DNA from: Cellulomonas palmilytica
Lineage (GTDB): Bacteria; Actinomycetota; Actinomycetes; Actinomycetales; Cellulomonadaceae
Assembly (NCBI RefSeq): GCF_021590045.1
Contig: NZ_CP062221.1
Coordinates: 1,860,001 to 1,924,000 of the forward strand
Reading direction: 5' to 3'
Length of the DNA: 64,000 nucleotides
In this document: positions 27,185-36,309 of the stretch, one piece after another
Layout: each line of letters begins with the position of its first letter
How positions within the stretch are numbered: position 1 is the first letter of the stretch
Made by a program: the position numbers and the translations under genes
The notes under the pieces: generated by a model
What the model saw: the letters and a program-made list of their open reading frames with translations, nothing else
Told to the model about the DNA's origin: nothing
Databases searched by the model: none

Positions 27185-28099
27185 ATGCGACTGCGATTCA
27201 TCCTCTCCGAGATCGGCATCGGTCTTCGTCGGAACCTGTCGATGACGATCTCGGTCGTCCTCGTCACGTTCGTCTCGCTGACGTTCGTCGGCTCCGCCGC
27301 CCTGCTGCAGCTGCAGATCGGCAAGATGAAGGACGACTGGTACGACAAGGTCGAGGTCTCGGTCTTCCTCTGCCCGGCGACGTCTCCCGAGCCGACGTGC
27401 GCGGGCGGTGAGGTCACCGACGAGCAGAAGGACGCCATCACCGCGGCGCTCGACGAGCCGGAGATCGCCCCGCTCGTCGAGGAGGTCTTCTTCGAGACCA
27501 AGGAGGAGGCGTTCGACTCCTTCAAGAAGCAGTTCGGCGACCAGTCGTGGGCGTCGGTCGCGACCGTCGACGACATGAACTCCTCGTTCCGCATCAAGCT
27601 CACCGACCCGTCGCAGTACGAGGTCGTCGCGGACGTCGTGTCCGGCAAGCAGGGCGTCGAGTCCGTGCAGGACCAGCGGCGCCTGTTCGACCGCCTCTTC
27701 CTGGTGATCGACCGCGCGACGCTGCTCACGGGCGGGCTCGCCGCCGTCATGCTCGTCGCCGCCGTCCTGCTCATCACCACGACCATCCGCCTGTCCGCGA
27801 TGTCCCGCCGGCGCGAGACCGGCATCATGCGGCTCGTCGGCGCGTCCACGTGGTTCATCCAGCTGCCGTTCATGCTCGAGGGGGCGATCGCGGCGACGGT
27901 CGGGTCGCTCATGGCGGTCGGCGGGCTGTGGCTCGGCGTGGAGTACCTGGTCACGGACTGGTTGGGCGGTACTGTCTCCTGGATCCCGTACGTGACCACA
28001 GCCGACGTCCTCACGGTCGCGCCGCTCCTGGTGGTTGCCGGCATCCTGCTGGCTGCGATCTCCTCGCTCGTGACCCTGAGCCGCTACACGAAGGTGTGA
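27185..28099 (+). CDS. ftsX: Permease-like cell division protein FtsX
   Basis: FtsX is the membrane partner of FtsE. It has 304 residues: a first helix (about 22-45, NLSMTISVVLVTFVSLTF), a large extracytoplasmic domain (about 45-175) that activates the hydrolase partner, then three helices (LAAVMLVAAVLLITTTIRL; MLEGAIAATVGSLMAVGGL; VAPLLVVAGILLAAIS). The loop SRRRETGIMRLVGAS is typical. Cys residues in FLCPATSPEPTC may form a disulphide. Its stop lies 2 bases before the ATG of the M23 peptidase. Confidence 0.95.
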   Translation: MRLRFILSEIGIGLRRNLSMTISVVLVTFVSLTFVGSAALLQLQIGKMKDDWYDKVEVSVFLCPATSPEPTCAGGEVTDEQKDAITAALDEPEIAPLVEEVFFETKEEAFDSFKKQFGDQSWASVATVDDMNSSFRIKLTDPSQYEVVADVVSGKQGVESVQDQRRLFDRLFLVIDRATLLTGGLAAVMLVAAVLLITTTIRLSAMSRRRETGIMRLVGASTWFIQLPFMLEGAIAATVGSLMAVGGLWLGVEYLVTDWLGGTVSWIPYVTTADVLTVAPLLVVAGILLAAISSLVTLSRYTKV

Positions 28100-28101
28100 G
28101 C

Positions 28102-29493
28102 ATGCGCCGACGCACGCGACCGAGCCGACCGACCGCCCCGCGGACCGACCTGCGGACCGACCTGCGGACCGACCTGCGGCGGGCACGCACCCGCGCGTCT
28201 CGCCCGGGTGCGCTGCTCGCGATCGTGGGCCTCGTCGCGACGATCGTGCTGGGCGCGGTCGCGACGCCGGCGAACGCCGACGCGATCGACGACCGCCGCA
28301 AGGCCGCCGAGCGGCAGAAGTCCGCGAACGAGAAGGAGCGCTCCGACGCCGAGGAGGTCCTCGAGGGTCTCGAGGGCGAGCTCGGCGCGGTCTCCGACCG
28401 GCTGCTGGAGGTGCGGTCGCAGCTGCCCGCCGCGCGGCTCGCCGTGCAGGAGGCCGAGGCCGAGTACGCGAAGGCGAAGCGCGAGGCCGCGATCGTCGCG
28501 GCACGCCTGCAGGACGCGCGTGAGCAGGCCGACGACCTGTCCGCGACGATCGAGGCGGACTCCGACGAGTCGGCCCGCCTGCGTGAGGCGATCGGGCAGA
28601 TGGCACGCGAGGCGTACCGCGGCGGCGGCGACGTGTCGGGCGTGAGCATGGTGCTCGACGCGGACTCGAGCGAGGACTTCATCCAGCGCGCCGACCTCAT
28701 GAGCCAGGCGCTGCGCACGCGCGCGCAGGTGCTCGACGACCTGCAGGCCACCGAGTCCGGCAACCGCAACTCCGCGGAGCGCCTCGAGGCGGTCCAGACG
28801 CGCATCGGCGAGCTCAAGGACGAGGCCGACGCGAAGGTCGCGCAGTCCAAGGCCGCGAAGAAGGCCGCCGAGGACGCCAAGGCGAAGCTCGACGCGCTGC
28901 TCGCCGAGGAGAAGGAGAAGCAGGCGGCGCTGCTCGCGAAGAAGGGCGAGATCACCGCGCAGCTCGCGCGCATCGAGCAGGAGGCCAGGCGCATCGAGTC
29001 CGACCTGCGCAAGGCGATCGAGGAGCAGAAGAAGCGCGACGCCGAGCGGGCGAAGGACCCGGGTGACCCGCCGCCCTCGTCGGGCACGCTGTTCGTCAAC
29101 CCGACGCAGACCCGGCCGATCGTCGTGACGTCCGAGTACGGCATGCGCTTCCACCCGGTGCTGAGGTACTGGCGCCTGCACGCGGGCATCGACCTGCGCG
29201 ACTACTGCGGCAACGACGTGTACGCGGCCCGTTCCGGGACGGTGGCCTGGACGCAGTACCGCTACGGGTACGGCAACCAGGTGATGATCACGCACGGCAC
29301 CGTCAACGGACGGTCGCTCGCGACGAGCTACAACCACCTGTCGTCGTTCGTCGTGAAGCCCGGTGCGCACGTCAAGGCGGGTCAGCTCATCGCCCGGGCC
29401 GGCAACACCGGCACCTCGGCGGCGTGCCACCTGCACTTCGAGGTGTACGTCAACGGCTCGACGACGAACCCGCGGCCGTACCTCGGGCTCTGA
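28102..29493 (+). CDS. Secreted coiled-coil M23-family peptidase (FtsX-partner hydrolase)
   Basis: This peptidoglycan endopeptidase has 463 residues. A charged N-terminus with RTDL repeats leads into a signal helix (about 36-55, [20 protein letters not shown]) with signal peptidase-type ending ANADA. Long coiled-coil segments (about 60-310) are rich in Ala, Glu, Lys and Arg. The C-terminal M23/LytM domain has [11 protein letters not shown] and [10 protein letters not shown], which keep the zinc ligands. This order matches EnvC-like hydrolases whose coiled coil docks on FtsX. GTG 28096 is an alternative start overlapping the ftsX stop. Confidence 0.9.
   Translation: MRRRTRPSRPTAPRTDLRTDLRTDLRRARTRASRPGALLAIVGLVATIVLGAVATPANADAIDDRRKAAERQKSANEKERSDAEEVLEGLEGELGAVSDRLLEVRSQLPAARLAVQEAEAEYAKAKREAAIVAARLQDAREQADDLSATIEADSDESARLREAIGQMAREAYRGGGDVSGVSMVLDADSSEDFIQRADLMSQALRTRAQVLDDLQATESGNRNSAERLEAVQTRIGELKDEADAKVAQSKAAKKAAEDAKAKLDALLAEEKEKQAALLAKKGEITAQLARIEQEARRIESDLRKAIEEQKKRDAERAKDPGDPPPSSGTLFVNPTQTRPIVVTSEYGMRFHPVLRYWRLHAGIDLRDYCGNDVYAARSGTVAWTQYRYGYGNQVMITHGTVNGRSLATSYNHLSSFVVKPGAHVKAGQLIARAGNTGTSAACHLHFEVYVNGSTTNPRPYLGL
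28141..28176. repeat. 12-bp tandem repeat, three copies, in the N-terminus of the M23 peptidase gene
   Basis: cggaccgacctg occurs three times back to back and encodes RTDL repeats just before the signal helix. The unit is a multiple of three, so slippage would keep the frame. Confidence 0.9.
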
Positions 29494-29627
29494 GCCCGTC
29501 GCCGGCCGGCGATAAGCCCGCGAGCTCTCGGCGGGTCGGCGGGTACGCTCGTCGGGCGCACGAGCGACGTGCGCGTGCGGCTCGTCGTGACGACGGGACC
29601 GCCAGGACGAACGAGGAGGGGTGCGCG

Positions 29628-30098
29628 GTGGCCAAGGACTCCGGGCGCAAGCTCGTGGCCGCCAACCGCAAGGCCCGCCACGACTACACGATCGAGGACG
29701 TCTTCGAGGCCGGCGTCGTGCTGACCGGCACCGAGGTCAAGGCGCTGCGCGCCGGCCGCGCGTCGCTGGTCGACGGCTGGTGCGAGGTCGAGGGCGGCGA
29801 GGCGTGGCTGCACGGGGTGCACATCCCCGAATACGCGCAGGGCACGTGGACCAACCACGCGCCGCGCCGCAAGCGCAAGCTCCTGCTGCACCGCGAGGAG
29901 ATCGACCGGCTCGAGTCCCGCACCCGCGAGAAGGGGCACACCGTCGTCCCGCTCGCGCTGTACTTCCTCGACGGCCGCGCGAAGGTCGAGATCGCGCTGG
30001 CCCGAGGCAAGAAGGACTGGGACAAGCGCCAGGCGCTGCGCGAGCGGCAGGACAACATGGAGGCGCAGCGCGCGATCCGGGAGCGCCGCGACCGCTGA
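29628..30098 (+). CDS. smpB: SsrA-binding protein SmpB
   Basis: SmpB binds tmRNA and delivers it to stalled ribosomes for trans-translation. It has 156 residues with the family motifs [44 protein letters not shown], and the basic C-terminal tail ([14 protein letters not shown]). GTG 29628 is supported by GAGGAGGG 7 bases upstream. A possible -10 element TACGCT lies at 29544-29549. Its partner RNA gene ssrA is about 3.8 kb downstream. Confidence 0.96.
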   Translation: MAKDSGRKLVAANRKARHDYTIEDVFEAGVVLTGTEVKALRAGRASLVDGWCEVEGGEAWLHGVHIPEYAQGTWTNHAPRRKRKLLLHREEIDRLESRTREKGHTVVPLALYFLDGRAKVEIALARGKKDWDKRQALRERQDNMEAQRAIRERRDR

Positions 30099-30129
30099 CG
30101 GGTCCCGGTCGCCTTGCCGCAGGTCGCGA

Positions 30130-30135
30130 TAGGTT
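30130..30135 (+). promoter_or_regulatory. Candidate -10 element of a leaderless promoter for the DUF2207 gene
   Basis: TAGGTT lies 6 bases before GTG 30142 with no Shine-Dalgarno sequence, the same layout as at 24175 and 38143. Confidence 0.4.
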
Positions 30136-30141
30136 GCGGCG

Positions 30142-32052
30142 GTGCACCGAATCGCGAGCCACTCCCTGCCGGCCGGGCGCGCCGCGCGCCGCGCTGGCGT
30201 CGTCCTCGGACTGTCCGGCGCCGTGCTCGTCGGCACCGCGCTCGCCGCGACCGCCGCGCCGGACCAGACGAACGGCCGCGAGATCACGCGGTACGACGTG
30301 ACCGCGACGCTCGACGCGTCCGGGGTCGCGGACGTGAGCGTCGACTTCGACTTCGACTTCGGCGACGACCCCGGCCACGGCCCGTACCTCACGCTGCCGA
30401 CCCGGCAGGGGTACGACGAGACGCTCGACCGCGCGTTCGAGTACAGCGGGATCACCGTGTCGAGCCCGTCGGGCGCGCCCGCGGACCTCCACCGCGAGGA
30501 GAGCGACGGCTGGCTCACGCTACGGATCGGCGACGAGGACGTCGACGACGTGTCGGGCGTGCAGTCCTACCGCCTGACCTACCGCGTCGACGGGCTCGTG
30601 AACCCCGCGAACGAGCAGCACTCGGGCGACGAGCTGTACTGGAACGTCATCGGCGAGGGGTGGGAGATCCCGATCGGCGACGTGAGCGCGACCGTCACCG
30701 GACCCGCGGACGTCGAGGGTGCCGTCTGCTTCGCCGGTCCGTCGGGATCGACGGCGCCGTGCACGTCCGCGTCGACGCTGGGGGCGACCGCGACGTTCAC
30801 GCAGGACCTGCTCGGCCGGGGAGAGCCGTTCACGACCGTGACCGGTTGGCCCGGCGGCACGTTCGTCGGAGCCGAGCCGATCCTCGTCGAGCGGCCCGAC
30901 CCGGCCGCCGTGTGGGCGCCCGCCTCGCCGCTCGGCGGCGTCGCGGTGCTCGCCGCGCTGGGCGGCAGCGCGCTCGCCGTGCGGCGCGTGCGGCGCACCG
31001 GACGCGACCGCGCCTACCTCGGTCTGACGCCCGGGCTGCGGCCCGTCCACGGCCAGGACGTCGGCTCGGGGTACCGCGACAAGCGCACGCCCGTGAGCGT
31101 GCAGTTCACTCCGCCCGAGAACGTGCGGCCCGGCGAGCTCGGCACGCTCGTCGACGAGAAGGCCGACCCCGTCGACGTGACCGCGACCCTCATCGACCTC
31201 GCCGTGCGCGGCTACCTGCGCATCGAGGAGGTCCCGCGCAAGAACCCGAAGAAGAAGCCGAAGGACTGGACGCTCGTGCGGCTGCGGCCGGCCGACGGCG
31301 CACTGCTCGAGTACGAGGTGCGGCTCCTCGACGACGTGTTCGACGACCGGTCGAGCGTCACGCTGTCCGACCTCAAGCAGACGTTCGCCACGTCGATGGG
31401 CAAGGTCCAGGACGCGCTGTACGACCAGGTGACGAGCCTCGGCTGGTTCCGCGCCAACCCGAAGTCCGTGCGCGGGGCCTGGATCGCCGCGGGCATCGCG
31501 CTGATCGTCGCCGCGGGGATCGCGCTGGCCGTCGCGATCGCCGTCGGGGGCTCGTCGTCGTCCGCGCCCGGGGGGCTCGCCCTCGTGCCGGTCGCGATCG
31601 GGCTCGTCGGGGTCGTCGTGCTCGTGTGCGCCAAGCACGCGCCCGCCCGCACCGAGGACGGCACCGCGGTGCTCGCGCAGGCGCTCGGCTTCCGGACGTA
31701 CCTGACGACCGCCGAGGCCGACCAGATCCGGTTCGAGGAGGGGCAGGACGTCTTCAGCCGGTACCTGCCCTACGCGATCGTGTTCGGCGTCGCCGAGCGA
31801 TGGGCGCGCGTGTTCGCCGAGCTCGCCGCGCAGGGCCGCGCGATCGCCGCGCCCGGCTGGTACGTCGGGTACTACGACCCGCTGCCCGGGGTGTTCTGGG
31901 CGTCGGGCTTCGCGTCCTCGATCGACCGGTTCCAGACGGTCGCGACCGAGTCGCTCACCGCGCCCACGCCCGGCTCGTCGGGGGACTCCGGGTTCTCCGG
32001 CGGCGGCTTCTCCGGCGGTGGCGTCGGCGGGGGCGGTGGCGGCGGCTGGTGA
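30142..32052 (+). CDS. DUF2207 domain-containing membrane protein
   Basis: This membrane protein has 636 residues. A signal helix (about 18-36) is followed by an extracytoplasmic beta-rich DUF2207 domain (ITRYDVTATLDASGVADVSV; DELYWNVIGEGWEIPI), a helix near residue 262, a cytoplasmic part (ATLIDLAVRGYLRIEEV), two adjacent helices at about 450-500, and a C-terminal tail of Gly/Ser ending in a Gly run before the final Trp. The Gly-rich end is typical of the family (SGGGFSGGG). The biological role of DUF2207 proteins is unknown. It converges on ligC with only 6 bases between stops. Confidence 0.88.
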   Translation: MHRIASHSLPAGRAARRAGVVLGLSGAVLVGTALAATAAPDQTNGREITRYDVTATLDASGVADVSVDFDFDFGDDPGHGPYLTLPTRQGYDETLDRAFEYSGITVSSPSGAPADLHREESDGWLTLRIGDEDVDDVSGVQSYRLTYRVDGLVNPANEQHSGDELYWNVIGEGWEIPIGDVSATVTGPADVEGAVCFAGPSGSTAPCTSASTLGATATFTQDLLGRGEPFTTVTGWPGGTFVGAEPILVERPDPAAVWAPASPLGGVAVLAALGGSALAVRRVRRTGRDRAYLGLTPGLRPVHGQDVGSGYRDKRTPVSVQFTPPENVRPGELGTLVDEKADPVDVTATLIDLAVRGYLRIEEVPRKNPKKKPKDWTLVRLRPADGALLEYEVRLLDDVFDDRSSVTLSDLKQTFATSMGKVQDALYDQVTSLGWFRANPKSVRGAWIAAGIALIVAAGIALAVAIAVGGSSSSAPGGLALVPVAIGLVGVVVLVCAKHAPARTEDGTAVLAQALGFRTYLTTAEADQIRFEEGQDVFSRYLPYAIVFGVAERWARVFAELAAQGRAIAAPGWYVGYYDPLPGVFWASGFASSIDRFQTVATESLTAPTPGSSGDSGFSGGGFSGGGVGGGGGGGW

Positions 32053-32058
32053 CCGCGG

Positions 32059-33123
32059 CTACGCGCGCAGCCCCAGGATGTCCGCGAGGTCGAACCGGAC
32101 CGGCTCGTCGAGCTGCGCGTACGTGCACGTCGCCGGGTCCCTGTCCGGACGCCACCGGCGGAACTGAGCCGTGTGGCGGAACCGGTCGCCCTCCATGTGG
32201 TCGTACGCGACCTCGACGACGAGCTCGGGCCGCAACGGCACGAAGCTGAGGTCCTTCGTCGCGTTCCACCGGCTCACCGCCCCCGGCAGGCGCTGACCCG
32301 CGTGCGCCTGCTCGTCCGCCCACTGCGCCCACGGGTGGTCCTCGACGCCCTCGCGCAGGGGAGCGAGCTCCTCGACGAGGCTCGCGCGGCGCGCCATCGG
32401 GAACGACGCGACCACGCCCACGTGCTGCAGCCGGCCCTCGTCGTTCCACAGCCCCAGCAGCAGGCTCCCGACGACCGGGCCCGACTTGTGCCAGCGGAAC
32501 CCCGCGACCACGCAGTCCGCCGTGCGCTCGTGCTTGACCTTGAACATCGTGCGCTTGTCCGGCTGGTACAGGCCGTCGAGCGGCTTGGCGACGACCCCGT
32601 CGAGTCCCGCGCCCTCGAACTGCGTGAACCAGCGCTGCGCCTCGTCGAGGTCGGCCGTCGCCGGCGTCACGTGCACGCGGCCGCCCGCGCCCGCCAGAGC
32701 CTCCGTCAGCCGGTCCCGACGCTGCGCGAGCGGGGTCGACATGAGGTCGTCGTCGCCGAGCGCCAGCACGTCGAACGCCACGAAGCTCGCCGGGGTCTGC
32801 TCCGAGAGGAGCCTCACGCGCGACGCCGCGGGGTGGATGCGGTTCGTGAGGGAGTCCCAGTCCAGCCGGTCACCCGAGACGATGACGATCTCGCCGTCCA
32901 GCACGCAGCGCTCCGGCGTGTGCTCCTTGATCTGCTCGACCAGCTCGGGGAAGTAGCGCGTCATCGGCTTCTCGTTGCGGCTGCCGAGCTCCACCTCGTC
33001 GCCGTCGCGGAACACGATCGTGCGGAAGCCGTCCCACTTGGGCTCGACGTGGCCCGTGTCGGGGATGTCCTTGACGGACTTCGCGAGCATCGGCGCGACG
33101 GGCGGCATCACGGGCAGGCGCAT
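32059..33123 (-). CDS. ligC: ATP-dependent DNA ligase, LigC type
   Basis: This enzyme seals DNA nicks using ATP and acts in repair (LigC works in base-excision-type repair in mycobacteria). It has 354 residues. The adenylation motif EPKWDGFR has catalytic Lys29. Further motifs are ELGSRNEKPMTRYFPEL, CVLDGEIV, GLDGVVAK and MFKVKHERTADCVV, followed by the OB-fold C-terminal domain. The opening MRLPVMPPVAPMLAKSV is typical of LigC. ATG 33123 is favoured over 33132 because AGG sits at the right distance. No Ku or polymerase gene is adjacent. Confidence 0.92.
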   Translation of the reverse strand: MRLPVMPPVAPMLAKSVKDIPDTGHVEPKWDGFRTIVFRDGDEVELGSRNEKPMTRYFPELVEQIKEHTPERCVLDGEIVIVSGDRLDWDSLTNRIHPAASRVRLLSEQTPASFVAFDVLALGDDDLMSTPLAQRRDRLTEALAGAGGRVHVTPATADLDEAQRWFTQFEGAGLDGVVAKPLDGLYQPDKRTMFKVKHERTADCVVAGFRWHKSGPVVGSLLLGLWNDEGRLQHVGVVASFPMARRASLVEELAPLREGVEDHPWAQWADEQAHAGQRLPGAVSRWNATKDLSFVPLRPELVVEVAYDHMEGDRFRHTAQFRRWRPDRDPATCTYAQLDEPVRFDLADILGLRA

Positions 33124-33392
33124 AGGGGACATCCTGCACCGGACGGGTGACAAGAGCACCGGTCCCCGGGCGCCGCTCGAAACCTGTACGGCCTGTCCAT
33201 GCTGGGACCTGGCGTCTGCGCGCCCGACGTGTGAGACCCGCTGCCTGAGGCAGGCGAAGTGACACGTGTCAACGTCACCCACGGCGGGGCGCCGTGTCCG
33301 ATACGCGAGTGATCTTGTTGGAGTTCCCCGTCGCGCCCCTGGCCTGCATGGATACAGTCGCAACCTGCCAGCGACGACAGGGGGGACATGTC

Positions 33393-33767
33393 ATGGTGGG
33401 GGTGGACGTCGTGCCTGCGCTCGAGCGCGCGGTCGAGACGAAGACGCAGGTTCCGGAGGTGCTCGCGCTCGTCGGGGTGCTCGCCGTCATCGGGATCCTC
33501 GCGATCCTGGCGGTGCGCCGGAACACCGTGCGAGGGCGCACGCACGAGCCGCTGCCGGACGTCGTGCACGCGCTCGCCGAGCGCGGGTACCTCGCGTTCG
33601 AGCCGTACGACGACGACGGCACGCCCGAGTGGCTGCTGCACCGCCGCCGCCTGCCGGACCGCAACCTCTCGTCCTGCGAGCACGACTGGTACTTCGCGAT
33701 CTTCGGCACGCGGCTCGCGAGCTGTGTGGTGTGGTCCGAGGTGCGCCCGCCCACGTCGGCGTCCTGA
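33393..33767 (+). CDS. Hypothetical membrane-anchored protein
   Basis: This 124-residue protein has one membrane helix at about residues 22-40 (VLALVGVLAVIGILAILAV) and a soluble region with DGTPEWLLHRRRLPDRN and two Cys residues. ATG 33393 has AGGGGGGA 7 bases upstream. A possible -10 element TACAGT lies at 33353-33358. I do not recognise the family. It lies between ligC (divergent) and ssrA. Confidence 0.65.
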   Translation: MVGVDVVPALERAVETKTQVPEVLALVGVLAVIGILAILAVRRNTVRGRTHEPLPDVVHALAERGYLAFEPYDDDGTPEWLLHRRRLPDRNLSSCEHDWYFAIFGTRLASCVVWSEVRPPTSAS

Positions 33768-33821
33768 CGCCCGTCGCGTCATCGCTCGGGAATCAGGGCG
33801 ACCAGGCGGCTGTTGGGCAGG

Positions 33822-33827
33822 TAGTCT
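33822..33827 (+). promoter_or_regulatory. Candidate -10 element upstream of ssrA
   Basis: TAGTCT lies about 54 bases before the mature tmRNA 5' end. That would give a precursor with a leader of about 45 nt removed by RNase P. No consensus -35 is present at 16-18 bases. Confidence 0.3.
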
Positions 33828-33880
33828 GGACACGTCCCGCTGACGCTGGTCGTGAGCCGGACACGTTGACAACTCAACAC

Positions 33881-34249
33881 GGGGGTGATCGGTTTCGACG
33901 GTGATCGTCGAGCCAGGAGAAGCGGGTCGAGGACGCACGGTTATCTCGTAAACGCTCCGCGCAAATCATAGGTGCCAATTCCAAGAGCACCGACTTCGCC
34001 CTCGCCGCCTGAGCGAGCCTCGAAGTCCGTCGGCCTAAGTACGCTCTCGACTTAGTTCCCGGCGTCATCTAGAGAGCCACTGCTGATCCTCATCGTCAGT
34101 GTGAGGATCGGGACTTCTAGCTGACTGGGCCTGTCCGCCTTCCCGTCCGTGGGAGTGGTGGAGGCCGAGAAAATCCATCACGGACTGCACCCGGAGAAGC
34201 CCTGGTTCCACGTCATCGGACGCGGGTTCGATTCCCGCCACCTCCACCA
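33881..34249 (+). ncRNA. ssrA: Transfer-messenger RNA (tmRNA)
   Basis: tmRNA rescues stalled ribosomes with SmpB. The 5' part ggggGUGAUCGGUUUCGACG and the 3' part ending in GGGUUCGAUUCCCGCC form the tRNA-like domain. The acceptor stem pairs GGGGGUG (33881-33887) with CACCUCC (34239-34245), followed by the encoded ACCA (34246-34249). The tag frame starts at GCC 33974 and reads ANSKSTDFALAA before TGA 34010, with the LAA degradation ending expected for actinobacteria. A C follows the CCA, so the 3' end needs little trimming. Confidence 0.96.
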
Positions 34250-34303
34250 CGACGCTGCTGCGCGAGCCGACAGGCGAGCATGCGGCACGTCAGATCGCAC
34301 GTC

Positions 34304-34339
34304 CACGAACGGCCCGCCGACACCGGCGGGCCGTTCGTG
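34304..34339. terminator. Bidirectional terminator hairpin between ssrA and the AbiE operon
   Basis: A perfect 16-bp stem (cacgaacggcccgccg with its complement) around the loop ACAC lies 55 bases after ssrA and 31 bases after the AbiEii stop on the other strand. It can end both transcripts. Confidence 0.75.
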
Positions 34340-34369
34340 CGTCCGGGATCCCTGCCTGCGACCGCGTCC

Positions 34370-35179
34370 TCACGGCCTGTCTCGGGTGCGCTCGCCGAGG
34401 CCCGCGCGGAGAGCGAGCAGGATCGAGACGTCGTCCGCGACGGTGGCGGGCATGTCGGCGGCGAGCCGGACCACGTCGTCGTCTCCCAGCACCGTGAGCA
34501 GCCGTGACGTCTCGGAGCCGAGGACACCGGCGACGTCTCGGCCGAGCCGGTGCGCCGAGGCGAGGTCGGGGTCGAAGTCGTAGGCCTCGAGCAGTGCGGC
34601 GTGGGTCTCGTACAGCTCGTCGAGCAGTGTGCCGGTCGCGTACCAGCCGATGATCGTCTGGAGGTCGACGGCGTCGCGACGTGTCTCGAGCCGACGGTCC
34701 GACCACGCCATGAGCTTGAGCAGCGTGACGCCCGCGACCGAGGGAACGCGCACGCGGACGCCACCGGGGAGGGCCGCCTCGGCCGCTGCGTCATAGGCCT
34801 CGCGCAGGCCGAACGCGCTCATGCGCCCGCCGTCTCGCCAGTCGATCGTCCGTGACGACGTCTCGATCCCGCCGAACGGCACGATGTCGACCGGGAGGCC
34901 CGCGACGCGGTAGGTGTGCTCACGCCTGCCCGTGCGATCGAGGTGTGCTGCGACCTCGTCGTACGCCTCCCACGACGGCACGGCGACGGCGATGTCGACG
35001 TCGGCCGTGGCTCGGCTCGGGGGCTCGCCCGTGAGGGCGACCGAGAGGATGTCGCGGGCTGTCGCCCCGATCACCATGAGCCGTTCCCGTCGGCCTCCGA
35101 TCGCCGCGTGGACCTCGGCGAGGACGTGGCTCGCGACCGCGATCCTAGGATCGGTCGAGCGCGACAAGTCGATCGTCAA
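34370..35179 (-). CDS. AbiEii/AbiGii-type nucleotidyltransferase toxin
   Basis: This is the predicted toxin of a type IV toxin-antitoxin (abortive infection) system, 269 residues long. AbiEii-family proteins are nucleotidyltransferases that block growth, in known cases by modifying tRNA. Seen here are the nucleotidyltransferase-type motifs MVIGATARDILSV, ATADVDIAVAV (metal-binding D-x-D) and VDIVPFGGIE, then a helical region (VTLLKLMAWSDRRLETRRD). The start is TTG 35179, lying inside the 3' end of the antitoxin gene (35-base overlap), so translation is coupled. It is the second gene of the operon and sits just beyond ssrA. Confidence 0.8.
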   Translation of the reverse strand: MTIDLSRSTDPRIAVASHVLAEVHAAIGGRRERLMVIGATARDILSVALTGEPPSRATADVDIAVAVPSWEAYDEVAAHLDRTGRREHTYRVAGLPVDIVPFGGIETSSRTIDWRDGGRMSAFGLREAYDAAAEAALPGGVRVRVPSVAGVTLLKLMAWSDRRLETRRDAVDLQTIIGWYATGTLLDELYETHAALLEAYDFDPDLASAHRLGRDVAGVLGSETSRLLTVLGDDDVVRLAADMPATVADDVSILLALRAGLGERTRDRP

Positions 35180-36185
35180 CGGCGCGGATCCTCTCTGCGT
35201 GCTCGCGTTGCCGGGGGTCGCCCGACGACACGAGGTCGGCGTACACGAGCGGTGAGGGGACGAGCGCGCCGGCGTCGTCGGGCGCGTGCCAGAACCGTGC
35301 GCGGAAACGGATCGCGCCGTGGTCGTCGGGGCGCAGGCGGTGCTTCACGACGAGCGGGGCGGGGACCGTGTCGACGTAGAACGTCGCGGTCGTCGGGTGC
35401 AGGTGGGCGTCGATCCGGCTCGCGGCGAGCTCGCCACCGAGCTGCGCCCCCGCGTCGAGGAGGTCGGCTTCGAGTGCGCTCAGCCGGTCCGGGTCGGCGA
35501 GCGCGAACGACGCGATCGACAGGCGCCGGGCGAGCGTGACGGTGTAGGCCTCCGCCCAGCGGCCGAGGAGCTCGCCGCCCCGGTTCAGAGTGCGGCCGTG
35601 CGCGCCGCTGCGGAGGTAGCCTGCTCCCGTCAGGTCCTGGAGCACGTTGTGCACGGTGCCGACCGCGACGCCGCTCGTCGCGGCGATGTCCCGCACGGGC
35701 CGGCTGAGCAGGCCCGGCCAGCCGAGCAGGGCGAACGTCACCATCGATCCCGCGCGGGTGAACGCGCGGGCGGCAGTGCGGTCGACGGCGTGCCGCGGGG
35801 TCGACGCCCGCGGCGGGCGACCGCGCACGTCGATGAGCACCCCGTCCCACGCGAGTCGTATGTTCCCCGCGGTGTCGGCGAAGTCGACGCCCCTCGCGCG
35901 CAGGACGTCAGCTGCCGCGTCGCCGATGTGGGGTGCGAGCAGCAGGAGCGGGCGAACCGTCGGCAGGTCCAGGGCGGTCGCAAGTCGGGCGTCGAGGCGC
36001 TTGAGCGTCGTGATGGTGGGGTACGAGGCGCGGCTGCCGGTGCCGACGTCGATCCTCAGGCGGAGGTCGGCCGCGCCCGGCTCGTCGTCCGTCGGCTCGC
36101 TGGTGATCCCGGCGTCGTGGAGGGCGCGGGTGACGTCCAGGACGAGCGTGTTCAACTCGTCCGCATGTTCATTCACATTGAACAT
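35145..36185 (-). CDS. AbiEi-family antitoxin (type IV toxin-antitoxin system)
   Basis: This predicted antitoxin and autorepressor has 346 residues. The central motif GVDFADTAGNIRLAWDG is shared with AbiEi-type proteins that pair with AbiEii toxins. It is followed by a winged helix-turn-helix (RPVRDIAATSGVAVGTVHNV, about residues 163-182). ATG 36185 is chosen because a good promoter places the transcription start at or next to it (leaderless). ATG 36209 would add 8 residues but lies within that promoter. A palindrome overlaps the start codon, consistent with the known autoregulation of abiE operons by AbiEi. Confidence 0.78.
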   Translation of the reverse strand: MFNVNEHADELNTLVLDVTRALHDAGITSEPTDDEPGAADLRLRIDVGTGSRASYPTITTLKRLDARLATALDLPTVRPLLLLAPHIGDAAADVLRARGVDFADTAGNIRLAWDGVLIDVRGRPPRASTPRHAVDRTAARAFTRAGSMVTFALLGWPGLLSRPVRDIAATSGVAVGTVHNVLQDLTGAGYLRSGAHGRTLNRGGELLGRWAEAYTVTLARRLSIASFALADPDRLSALEADLLDAGAQLGGELAASRIDAHLHPTTATFYVDTVPAPLVVKHRLRPDDHGAIRFRARFWHAPDDAGALVPSPLVYADLVSSGDPRQREHAERIRAVDDRLVALDRS

Positions 36186-36187
36186 GC
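36163..36187 (-). promoter_or_regulatory. Palindromic operator overlapping the AbiEi start codon
   Basis: GCATGTTCA (36163-36171) and TGAACATGC (36179-36187) are perfect 9-base arms around a 7-base spacer. The site spans about -2 to +23 relative to the AbiEi ATG at 36185, so a bound repressor would block transcription initiation. Confidence 0.65.
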
Positions 36188-36191
36188 AGTG

Positions 36192-36220
36192 ATTATGAAC
36201 GGTGGCCATGACATGCGCAA
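36192..36220 (-). promoter_or_regulatory. Promoter of the abiE operon (leaderless)
   Basis: On the minus strand, TTGCGC (36220-36215), a 17-base spacer and CATAAT (36197-36192) stand 6 bases before ATG 36185. This predicts a transcript starting at or right next to the start codon. Confidence 0.65.
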
Positions 36221-36309
36221 CCGACGTGTGCCGCGAACTCAGCCAACGTGCGAACCCTGGCCTGTCGACGAGCACGTGCCACCGCGAGCGGCGAGCCGGC
36301 CTCTGGAGC

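Noticed and set aside
33866..33871. Consensus TTGACA just before ssrA
   Set aside because: A -10 element 17 bases downstream would fall inside the mature tmRNA, and the sequence there (TCGGTT) does not match.
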